Shown here: positions 45,731 to 54,239 of the stretch, in pieces | Layout of the letters: every line of letters starts with the position of its first letter | How positions within the stretch are numbered: position 1 is the first letter of the stretch | Assembly: GCA_041391225.1 (NCBI GenBank) | Contig: JAWKOL010000030.1 | Coordinates: 1-64,000, forward strand | From: RI-153 sp041391225 | GTDB taxonomy: Bacteria > Chloroflexota > Anaerolineae > Caldilineales > Caldilineaceae | Direction: 5' to 3' | DNA length: 64,000 nucleotides | The notes under the pieces: generated by a model | What the model was told of the DNA's origin: nothing | Seen by the model: only the letters and a program-made list of their open reading frames with translations | Database searches by the model: none | Made by a program: the position numbers and the translations under genes

Positions 45731-48700
45731 ATGATCCGTGAAGATCTGGCGCCGGCAACTGCCGAGCAGAGCTGGCTGGACAAATCGGTGGGCGCGCTGG
45801 TGCGTGTGAATTGGGAGACGGTTGCGTGGGTGGCATTGATGTTGATCACCGTGGTGACGCGCTTCTATGATCTGGGCGCACGCGCCATGACCCACGACGA
45901 AAGCCTGCACGCCGTCTACTCGTTCGAGTTATACAAAACAGGCAACTACATCCACAACCCGATGATGCACGGGCCGTTCCTCTTCCACGCCAACGCGTTG
46001 ATCTACGCCATCTTCGGCGTGACGGACGCAACCACGCGCATCATCCCGGCGCTGTCGGGGCTGGGCATGGTGGCGATGGCGTGGGCCTTCCGCCGCTGGC
46101 TGGGCAAAACAGGCGCGCTCCTGGTGGGCGTCCTTTTTGTGATCAGCCCCAGCATCCTCTTCCACAGCCGCTACATCCGCAACGACATCTACATCGCGCT
46201 GTCGGCCATGGTGTGGATCTACGGCATGTTCCGCTATTTGGAAGATCGACAGGTACGCTGGCTCTACGTGATGGTGCTGGGGATGGTCTTTGGCTTTGTC
46301 AGCAAAGAGAACCAGTTCATGAGCGGCGCGCTCTTTGGCGCGTTCACCGGCGCGGTGGCGTTGTGGCGCTGGTGGCGCAACGGGGAAGGGCTGAACCGCA
46401 GTGTCTTCGCCGACCTGGCCGTGCTGATGTTGACGCTGGTGCTGCCCTTCACCTCGCCATTTGGGTACCTCGTCGGCGAACACTTCCTCGGCTGGGAGAC
46501 GGTGAACTGGTCGAGCTTCACCGCCAGCGCGCCGATGCTGTTGGAATTCACGGTGATGGTGGTGCTGGCGACGGCACTGGCCACGGGGATCGCCTACTAC
46601 TGGTACGGCATCGCCCGCGCTGGTGACGAGCGCCCGCGGCTGACCTTTGCCGCCTGGGGCGGGCTGATGCTCACGTTCTGGGCGATTGCCATCATCTTCT
46701 TCACCACCTTCTTCACCAATCCTGTCAATGGCCTGGCGACCGGGATCGTGGGCAGCCTGGGCTACTGGCTGGCGCAACAGGAAGTGCAGCGCGGGAGCCA
46801 GCCCTGGTACTACTATGGCATCGTGGCCGTCCTCTACGAGTTTCTGCCGCTGATCCTTTCGGCGGGGGGTACGGTAGCGTTGATCAGCGGCTTGCTCCGC
46901 AAGGATTGGCGGGTTGCACCGGATCACGATCTGCCGGCGTCTGTGGTGAATGCTGAGACGCGGCCCGATTTCATTGCGCCGGCGATGGTGCGGCGGATTC
47001 TGCTTGTGTTCTTGCTGTGGTGGATCATTGGCGCGTGGGGAGCGTACTCCTACGCCGGTGAGAAGATGCCCTGGCTGCTCACCCACATGGCGCAGCCGAT
47101 GGCGCTGCTGGGCGGCTGGTGGCTGGGGCAGTTGATCAGCCGCATCGACTGGCGCAAGGCGCGCACGGATCAGAGCTACTGGCTGATCGGGCTGGTCCCC
47201 GCGCTGATCTTGCTGTGGCGACGCCGATCAGCGCTGATCCCTTCGGCGGGCGCGACTGGCCGCAGTAGGCGGACGATCCGCTTCTTCCTTGCGCTGGTGA
47301 TGGCGGGCGGTCTGCTCTACCTGGCGTGGACGTGGATCGGGCGTAGTGGCTGGTCCACGGCGCTGCGCATGATGGGCCTTGGGGTGACGGCGGTGCTCTT
47401 CCTGCTGACGGTGCGCCAGCTACCGGCTCGCCTACGTCAACTACGACATGGCCACCGAGTATCTGATCTACGCGCACGGTGGACCCGACATCAAACGGGC
47501 GCTGGCCGAAATCGACGAAATCAGCCAACGCACCGTCGGGGATCGCGAGATCCGCGTTGCCTACAGCAACGACGCGGCCTGGCCCATGAGCTGGTACATG
47601 AAGTTCTACCCCAACAGTGTCTTCTTTGGCACCACGCCCAACCAAGACACGATGAGCGCGCCGATTGTGATCGCCGGTAGCGACGACTACGCCAAAGTCG
47701 ACCCGTACCTGGCGCGCGACTACGTCTATCGAAACTACCGCATGATCTGGTGGCCCGAGGAAAGCTACAAGGGGCTGACCCTGGAGCAGGTGTGGGGCGC
47801 GTTGACCGATCCTGTGCGGCGGCGAGCGACTGTGGCAGATCTGGTTCTACCGCAACCACCCCGATCAGGATGTGCTGGTCTGGCCACACCGCCACGAATT
47901 CCGCCTCTACATCCGCAAAGACCTTGCACAGACGGTGTGGGATCTCAACGTGATCCCCAGCGGTACGCAGGCGCGGCAGCGGCGTTCGACTATCCCGAGG
48001 TCGACGTGTCAGCCACTACCGTCTACGGCGGCATCTACGACGGTGTCCCCGTGAATCAACCGCGCGACGTGGCCGTGGATAGTGCAGGCAATCGCTATCT
48101 GCTCGACACTGGCAACAACCGTGTGGTGGTGCTGGATCCGGCGGCAAACTTCGTGCAGGCGTTCGGCAGTAGCTGTCTGCTCAACGACGCGGGCCAGCCC
48201 GGCTGCGTTGACCCCGACGGCGCGGGGCCGCTGGTGACGGGCGACGGTCAATTCCGCGAGCCGTGGGGCATCGCTGTCTCCGGCGGACGGTACAATCTTC
48301 GTGGCCGACACGTGGAACGGGCGTATTCAGGTCTTCGACAGCGAGGGAAATTTCCTGCGCAAGTGGGGTGTCTTCAACATCATCAACGACAACGATCTCA
48401 ACCCGTTCTGGCTCTTCGGCCCACGTGGTGTGGCGGTGGCCCAAAACGGTGATCTGCTGGTGGCCGACACAGGCAACAAACGCATTCTGCGCTTCACGCC
48501 CAACGGCGACTACGTCAGTGAGATTGGTGGCGGTGGCGTGGTGCTGGGCCGCTTCGAGGAACCGGTATCCGTGGCTGTGAATCCCACCAACGGCAATATC
48601 TACGTGGCCGACATCTGGAACCAACGCATCCAGGTGCTTTCGCCCGACCTGTCGCCGCAGGCCGAGTGGCCCGTCCCCTCGTGGCAGAGCCAGGACATCT

Positions 48701-48990
48701 GGGACAAGGCATTCGTAGCCGTGGGGCCGAATGGCGCCGTCTACGCCAGCGATCCGCAGTATGCCCAGATCTTCGTCTACAATTCCTCAGGTCAGCTCAG
48801 CGCCGGCTTCGGTCAATACGGCGCCGAACTCAACCGCTTCGCCAAGCCCAACGGCCTCACCGTGGACCCGAACACAGGTGAGGTGTTGGTGGCAGATGCG
48901 AACAACAATCGGGTGATGGTTTTCCCACCGGTGGCGGGAATGAAAATGGGTGGAGAGTTCAGTAACTGTTCAGTCTCCGAGCAAGACTAG
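45731..48990 (+). CDS. TIGR03663-like GT-C membrane protein fused to NHL propeller (about four frameshifts)
   Basis: A protein of about 1085 residues when joined. The N-terminal membrane domain has THDESLHAVYSFEL (D56, E57, the GT-C acidic pair), HGPFLFHANALIYAIFG and SRYIRNDIYIAL, features of the TIGR03663/Agl23-like family, which is often encoded beside YYY proteins. A soluble part follows (SNDAAWPMSWYMKFYP), then an NHL-type propeller with QPRDVAVDSAGNRYLLDTGN, GPRGVAVAQNGDLLVADTGN and similar repeats. Frames shift near 47425, 47825, 47975 and 48292. A surface lipid-linked-sugar enzyme with an exposed binding propeller is the likeliest reading. Confidence 0.8.
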
Positions 48991-49083
48991 CGCCGGTTGA
49001 GCCTGTCGAAACCCAGGAACGAGTTAACCCGCTGGGTTTCGACAGGCTCAACCGGCGTCACTAGCCGTACGCTGAACAGTTAC
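48962..49083. repeat. Nested palindrome between convergent genes
   Basis: Inner perfect 26-bp arms at 48991-49016 and 49032-49057 (CGCCGGTTGAGCCTGTCGAA...) with a 15-base loop. Outer perfect 12-bp arms GTAACTGTTCAG (48962-48973) and CTGAACAGTTAC (49072-49083) enclose them. The outer left arm is inside the end of the NHL protein gene. It could terminate both genes. Confidence 0.85.
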
Positions 49084-49104
49084 ATTCTTCATTCATTTCT
49101 TTCT

Positions 49105-50405
49105 TCACCTCGGCGACCACGTCCCATAAACCCCCTCCGCAATCAACACCGGTTCGCTCCCATCTCTACATTCTGAACCCAGATGCCGTTGCGGCGGTCT
49201 TCGCCTGTGCCGCTGAAGAGAACAGCGCTGCCGTCGGGCGCCCAGTAGCTATGACTCTGCACATACTGGTCGGCGAAGCGCAGGTATTGCTCGAAGAATA
49301 CGCTGCTGGGGCGGAATCAAGCCGGGCGGGTAACGCCGTCCTCCGTCCAGACCAGGAGCGCAACCAGATCTGTCCGCGGACCGGTTCAACAGCGAAGTAA
49401 TGCAGCGCGCTGCCCTCAGGGTTCCAGGCGAAGTAGACCACGGGATCTTCGCTCAGTTGCCGGTAAATCTGATCCTCTAAATCAAGCAGATAGAGCGGAC
49501 CAAAGGCGTTGGTGCCGATTGGCTGTGGCGTGTCGACAAAGGCCAACTGTCTGCCATCAGGGCTGAGGACGAAGCTGGCGATGCCATTGTAGGCAATGCG
49601 CTGGCTGAACTGACCTGCCTCGTCGGCGAGGACGATCTGCTGCCGTCCACTCTCGGTGACGGCGTAGAGCAGCCGCCCGTCTGCCAGCCATTGCGGCGTG
49701 GCGAAGTTGGCCGATTGTTGGGCCAACACCGTGCGTCCGCTGCTGAGGTCGGTCAACGCGGTTTCGCGGTTGGCGATGTGGAGGAGCAGCCGGTCCCCGT
49801 CGGGCGACCACGAGAAGTAGAGCGGCTGGCCCAGCGACACCGTGCTGACTTCGGCGTCACCGTCCGCAAAGTCGGCGACACGCAGGGCGATGGTTGCCTG
49901 CTGTGCATCGATCCAGTTGCTCAAGTAGGCAAGCTGATCGCTGTCCGCGTCCCAGAGGTAGAAGAACGGGGCATAGGGTACGTCCACAGCGCGGCGATTG
50001 GCGCCGTCCGCTGCCACGGTGACCAGTTGACTGTTGCGGCGCCCGTCCACCTGCGTGAAGGCGATGTGGCTGCCGTCGCTCGACCACGTGGGCTGGTTGT
50101 ACGACTGACCCGGCCCGGCGTCGTCGGTGATGTTGAAGCGCCTGCCGCCATCAGGATCCACTGTGAAGATGTTGCCGTCTTCGCCGACAGCGAGAATGCG
50201 ATTCCGGCTGGCATCTTCTAGCGACAGCGGTGGATGCGTCGGTGTTGCTGTGGCGCCATGGCTGCTGGTGCAGCAGAGGAACCCTGACGCTGCCGGCGGC
50301 GATGGGTCCTAGCGCGGTGCAGCCGGAAGCCAGCAACGCTAGGCTACCCAGCGCCAGAAACAAGGCTAGTTGGTACAAGCGGCGTGGTTTGTAGGAGCGG
50401 GGCAT
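49105..50405 (-). CDS. PD40/TolB-like propeller lipoprotein (several frameshifts)
   Basis: A predicted lipoprotein of about 430 residues. The signal peptide of MPRSYKPRRLYQ... ends in lipobox LLASGC (C29). The body is a WD40-like/PD40 propeller: FTVDPDGGRRFNITDD, PTWSSDGSHIAFTQVDG, FSWSPDGDRLLLHI and FVLSPDGRQLAFVDT. Frames shift near 50195, 49310 and 49155, after which the expected ending YWAPDGSAVLFSG and EGVYGTWSPR appears. AAAGGA lies 6 bases before the ATG. Such proteins sit at the cell surface and bind proteins or glycans. It faces the NHL fusion gene tail to tail. Confidence 0.75.
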
Positions 50406-50817
50406 GGGGAGTCCTTTGTCAGCAGATTTGGGTGTACCGGTTGCACGCACGGATGGACACAAAAAACGGGGATCCGTGTTGCCAAGGAGAAACCAGAGAA
50501 AATATGACCACGTGTCCCTCTTTTCTCCTCTTCGAAGATACACGAAGTCAGAAAAGAGCAAGCAGAAAGCTTTTCTGCTCTGTTGTCCTGCTAATCCTGA
50601 AATCCGTGTCCCTCTTTTCTCCTCTTCGTGGTGCTTCGTGTGCCTTCGTGGATCAATAAAATTCTGAAATCTCCCAAAGATCCGTGTCCACAAATGCTTT
50701 TTCGCGGGGGCTTGCGTGTATTGTATTTCGTTCAACGCGCCGCCTTCGGGAAGATATGCTCCAGAACCGAAATTGTGATGCACCTGTGCGATGCCTAAAA
50801 AACTAAGTTGCATTAAG
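50406..50817. other. Intergenic region with direct repeats, no gene
   Basis: About 410 bases without a credible gene. A 24-base word beginning CGTGTCCCTCTTTTC occurs exactly twice, at 50511-50534 and 50605-50628. Between them is a hairpin around GCAGAAAGCTTTTCTGC, and CTTCGTG-type heptamer words follow to about 50655. The right part leads into the cold-shock promoter. Confidence 0.7.
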
Positions 50818-50846
50818 TTGACGCCTGAAAAAACCAAGTATATACT
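50818..50846 (+). promoter_or_regulatory. Predicted sigma70 promoter of the cold-shock gene
   Basis: TTGACG (50818-50823), 17 bases, TATACT (50841-50846). The start site would be near 50853, giving a 5' untranslated region of about 130 bases, a length usual for csp mRNAs. Confidence 0.65.
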
Positions 50847-50872
50847 TAGCCCCGTTAGGCAGAACGGGCTAA
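50846..50872 (+). promoter_or_regulatory. Palindrome at the cold-shock start site
   Basis: TTAGCCCCGTT and AACGGGCTAA pair with one bulged C around AGGCAG. It overlaps the end of the -10 and the presumed start site, so it could be an operator or the first hairpin of the leader RNA. Confidence 0.4.
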
Positions 50873-50984
50873 TTCCCTTAGAGGACAAGGCGTCAGGCAA
50901 TCTCGATCCGGCGGCTTTTAACCTTGTGAGAATGGCGGTTGTGCCTGGTTTTTACCCATTTTTGCACCACGAAGGAGTTGTATC

Positions 50985-51194
50985 ATGGCAGAACGCGTCG
51001 AGGGTACGGTCAAGTGGTTCAACGCCACGAAGGGGTATGGTTTCATTGCACAGCCGAACGGTGACGATGTCTTCGTTCACTACTCGGCGATTAAGATGGA
51101 CGGTTATGCAAGCCTGACAGAGGGGCAGCGCGTAGAATTGACCGTCGAAGAAGGCCCCAAGGGACTCCAGGCAAAGGACGTCATTCCCCTGTAG
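50985..51194 (+). CDS. csp: Cold shock protein (CspA family)
   Basis: A 69-residue single cold-shock domain, an OB-fold that binds single-stranded RNA/DNA and acts as an RNA chaperone. RNP1 is KGYGFIA and RNP2 is VFVHYSAI, with TVKWFNATKGYG at the N-terminus, all canonical. GAAGGAG precedes the ATG by 7 bases. The long leader and strong promoter upstream fit post-transcriptional cold regulation. Length and sequence are typical, with nothing unusual in the protein. Confidence 0.96.
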   Translation: MAERVEGTVKWFNATKGYGFIAQPNGDDVFVHYSAIKMDGYASLTEGQRVELTVEEGPKGLQAKDVIPL

Positions 51195-51233
51195 GTGATG
51201 TACCCCCCGATTGAAATAAGCAGAGAAGAAGTG

Positions 51234-51338
51234 ATGAGTAATGAGTAGGCTAACAGTGGTCTACTCATTACTCATTCGACGGACGAATACCTGGCGTCAC
51301 TCCCCCACTCACCACTCACCACTCACCAATCACCATCT
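51234..51338. repeat. Inverted 15-bp heptamer repeat plus (ACCACTC) array
   Basis: 51234-51248 and 51261-51275 are exact reverse complements (ATGAGTAATGAGTAG), and may terminate csp. Five ACCACTC-type heptamers follow at 51304-51338 and contain the stop codon of the convergent TIM-barrel gene. Confidence 0.88.
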
Positions 51339-52086
51339 CTCGCGCCTGCTTCAGCGCTGCCTCTTCGCCGATGGTGGGGCGGAATTCGAGGCCGACGTAG
51401 CCTTTGTAGCCGATGGAATCGATGGCGCGGAAGAGGGCGCTGTAGTCGTTTTCGCCGCCGAGTAGTTCGTGCCGCCCTGGCACCCCCGCCGTGTGGATAT
51501 GACCAATTTGGTGAGCAAAACGGTGCAGGTTGGCAATGAGGTTGCCCTCGGTGATCTGCTGGTGGTACATGTCATACAGGATCGTCAATGCCGGCGAATC
51601 GACCTCTTCCACAATGTCCGCGGCCTGCGCCATCGTCGTGAGCCAGTAGCCTTTGTGATCGACGAATGGATTGAGCGGTTCCAGGCAGATCCGGCAGCCT
51701 TTGTCCGCCGCCACCGCCGCCATTTTGCGCAGCTTGCGCACCACACGTCGCCGCGTGATCTCGTAGCTTTCGCCCGCTACAACATCGCCCGTGGTGACGA
51801 TCACCATCGTGCAGTTGAATGGCTGGATCGTGTTGACCGTGTCGATCATGCCCTGCACGATCTCCTTCTCGTTGTCGGGGTGTACCACCGAGAAACCTGG
51901 CTCCAACGCCACTGCCGCCAGCGCGATGCCGGTCTGCTCCTGGGCGGCGCGCAGTGCGTCGAGATCCTTGTTCTTCCATCCCCAGAACTCGTACGCGGTA
52001 AACCCCAACTGCGCCGTGCGCCGAATGCGCTCCTCAAACGGCAACTGCGGCCAGAACATTTCGATACAAACAGATAGGTTGACCAT
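51316..52086 (-). CDS. Hydroxypyruvate isomerase-like TIM barrel protein
   Basis: A 256-residue protein close to the hydroxypyruvate isomerase (Hyi/OtnI) branch of the xylose isomerase-like superfamily, which interconverts hydroxypyruvate or related short keto-acids and tartronate semialdehyde. It begins NLSVCIEMFWPQLPFEERI. The metal or base glutamate lies in ICLEPLNPFVDHKGY, followed by ILYDMYHQQITEGN, HIHTAGVPGRHE and GLEFRPT, all characteristic. GGAG lies 8 bases before the ATG. The C-terminal REMVIGEW and the stop codon come from a heptamer array. No operon partner of the glyoxylate pathway is adjacent. Confidence 0.87.
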   Translation of the reverse strand: MVNLSVCIEMFWPQLPFEERIRRTAQLGFTAYEFWGWKNKDLDALRAAQEQTGIALAAVALEPGFSVVHPDNEKEIVQGMIDTVNTIQPFNCTMVIVTTGDVVAGESYEITRRRVVRKLRKMAAVAADKGCRICLEPLNPFVDHKGYWLTTMAQAADIVEEVDSPALTILYDMYHQQITEGNLIANLHRFAHQIGHIHTAGVPGRHELLGGENDYSALFRAIDSIGYKGYVGLEFRPTIGEEAALKQAREMVIGEW

Positions 52087-52130
52087 CTAGTTTTCTCCTT
52101 TGGGGGAATGAGTACACCACGCACCACTTC

Positions 52131-54167
52131 TCATTCCGATATCTCATACGTGTAAAATGTCAACCGCTCCATGTTGTCGAAGTGCTGTTCCACTTCGCCG
52201 CCGGGGTATTGCTGTTGGAGCAGTATCAGATCATTGTAGCGGAAGGGCAGGGCGATGACGAGCGCATCTTTGTCTTCAGCGCGGCTGGTTTCGAGCAGAG
52301 GCGGGAGATCGTTGGGGGTGAAGAGATTAAAACTGCGGGCGCCGTCGGCCAGAAAGCGGATCGTGCCGTATTCCACGAAGAGATTGGGCGATCCCATCAG
52401 GTAGACGTTGTGGGTTTCGCGGTTGTCGTGGATGATGGTGCCGATGTCGGTAACAGCCATGTAGATCTGCATACGCCGGAAGTCGACGAAATAGTCGACA
52501 TAGTTCATCTGTAGCGTCACCGCGGCCAGTAGCGCGGCCACGGCCAGGGCGACGCGCGTTTGCCCCGCCGCCCAGATATGACGCAATAGATCGTAGAAGA
52601 CCTGTGCGCCGGCGCCCGCTGCCACGAAGATGGCGGGGATCGCCACGATCAACCGCGGGCCGTTGGGCGCATCATTTGTGAGCACACCCCCAAAGAAGAC
52701 ACCCAACACAAACCACAACACGGTCGCCTGCGCTGGGAAGCGCCGCCACTGCGTGAGCAGCACACCGAAGCCCAGCCACACCAGCGCCACCGTCACCACG
52801 TCGAAGGCCGGGATATCGGTGACGTAGAAGGCGGAGCGGTCACCATTTTGGATGAACAGTCGCAGATTGCGTTCCATCTGCTCCAGCAGCAGCGCTGGGA
52901 TGTCGTTGGGCCAGACGGCGTTCGGCCCCAGCGTGTGCATCAGCCCCTCGGGGTTGAAGACGCTCACGCCCTGCATCCGGTTGATGAACGGCGCCCAGTT
53001 GTCGAAGTAGAAGATCATCAACGGTAGAAACGCGGCCAGCGAACTCACTGTGGCGATAACCAGATGCTCAAATGTCGCTCGCCGCGTCCGCCACAGGATC
53101 AGCATGATTGGGATCGCCAACAGCGCCAGCAGACGCGAGCCGTAGTAGAAGTACTGGCTCAGCCCCACCGTCAGCCCCAGCAGCACATAGATCGTCAGGC
53201 GTGCGCCCGCGTGCGACGTTTCCGGCTGCTGGATCGGCACGTCCACTTCCAGCACAGGACCATCCATGGGCGTGCTGTCCGCTCGGTCGGGCTTGTCCTC
53301 GCGCTGGATTTCGCCCAGCACCCATGCCATCACGGCCAACAACACCAACGCCGCCATCAACCACACACTCTCGATGTTGTTGAGGGCGATGCGGCTGTAG
53401 TGGATGTGCAAATGCGACACTGCCAGCAGCCAACCGGCAACCAACCCTGCCGCCCGTCCCCAGCCCAATCGACCAATGGCGAAGAGTGTCGGCGCGCACA
53501 GTGCCCCGAAAATCGCCGAAAGCAGCTTCAACGATACGATGTTGTCGCCGAAGATCGCCAGCGCGCCGGCCTGCACGTAGTGAAAAAGCGTCGGGTGATC
53601 GAGGAAACCTGTGCGGAAGTAGGCCAACGCCCTGTCACCGAGACCGGGTTGTGGGCCGTGGAGCGCCAGCCGCGCCAACATGCCCATTTCGCCTTCGTCG
53701 CCGTGCATGGCGGGCAGGTAGGCGTCCAACATGTAGGCGCGTAGCGCCAGCGCCGCCACAAAAAGCCCCAGCATCAGCGACCAATCCAACCGCTGCCAGT
53801 GGACAGCCTCACCCATGCGCTGCCACAAGCGCGTGCGCCGATCGTGCAGCCAGCCCGCAGCAACCATCGCCAGCATCCCACCCAGCCAAAGCGCCATCAC
53901 CAGCGGATCAGGATCGTCCTGGCGCGCCATCAACGCGGCGGCCAGCGTGGACAGCACACCGAGCCAGAACACGAACAGCCCCGGCTCTCCCAGTAGTCGC
54001 CCACCCACGGCGCGCAAGAAGCGTATGTCTTTGGAGCCGGCGCGGCTGCTCAAACGCTGCGTACCCGCCGCCATGAACAGTAGCGCACCGAACAAGGCAA
54101 GCCCATTGCTCGCCGTTACACCGTAGATTGCCGCTGCAATTGCCAAGAGAAAGAAGAACAGGCTCAT
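52131..54167 (-). CDS. GT-C membrane glycosyltransferase (GT39-like)
   Basis: An intact 678-residue polytopic protein of the GT39/PMT-like GT-C superfamily, expected to transfer a sugar from a polyprenyl-phosphate donor on the outer face of the membrane. After four N-terminal helices the catalytic loop reads PAMHGDEGEMGMLARL (D157, E158), then FLDHPTLFHYVQAGALAIFG and HLHIHYSRIALNN, typical of the family. The C-terminal domain is soluble (GSPNLFVEYGTIRFLADG). It is one of only two intact GT-C genes here and lies tandem with the PA14 fusion on the same strand. Confidence 0.88.
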   Translation of the reverse strand: MSLFFFLLAIAAAIYGVTASNGLALFGALLFMAAGTQRLSSRAGSKDIRFLRAVGGRLLGEPGLFVFWLGVLSTLAAALMARQDDPDPLVMALWLGGMLAMVAAGWLHDRRTRLWQRMGEAVHWQRLDWSLMLGLFVAALALRAYMLDAYLPAMHGDEGEMGMLARLALHGPQPGLGDRALAYFRTGFLDHPTLFHYVQAGALAIFGDNIVSLKLLSAIFGALCAPTLFAIGRLGWGRAAGLVAGWLLAVSHLHIHYSRIALNNIESVWLMAALVLLAVMAWVLGEIQREDKPDRADSTPMDGPVLEVDVPIQQPETSHAGARLTIYVLLGLTVGLSQYFYYGSRLLALLAIPIMLILWRTRRATFEHLVIATVSSLAAFLPLMIFYFDNWAPFINRMQGVSVFNPEGLMHTLGPNAVWPNDIPALLLEQMERNLRLFIQNGDRSAFYVTDIPAFDVVTVALVWLGFGVLLTQWRRFPAQATVLWFVLGVFFGGVLTNDAPNGPRLIVAIPAIFVAAGAGAQVFYDLLRHIWAAGQTRVALAVAALLAAVTLQMNYVDYFVDFRRMQIYMAVTDIGTIIHDNRETHNVYLMGSPNLFVEYGTIRFLADGARSFNLFTPNDLPPLLETSRAEDKDALVIALPFRYNDLILLQQQYPGGEVEQHFDNMERLTFYTYEISE

Positions 54168-54239
54168 GTGCGTCCGATCTGCGTGAGGTGTGATTTGTGT
54201 CCAATAGACACTCTAGGTCCGCTACCCACGGATCACGAA

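Noticed and set aside
45929..47086. 385-codon minus-strand frame opposite the TIGR03663-like gene
   Set aside because: Arg/His/Glu-rich shadow of a membrane protein gene.
49105..50405. A Tol-Pal TolB protein
   Set aside because: The protein is a lipoprotein with PD40 repeats, there are no tol or pal genes nearby, and Chloroflexota generally lack the canonical outer membrane.
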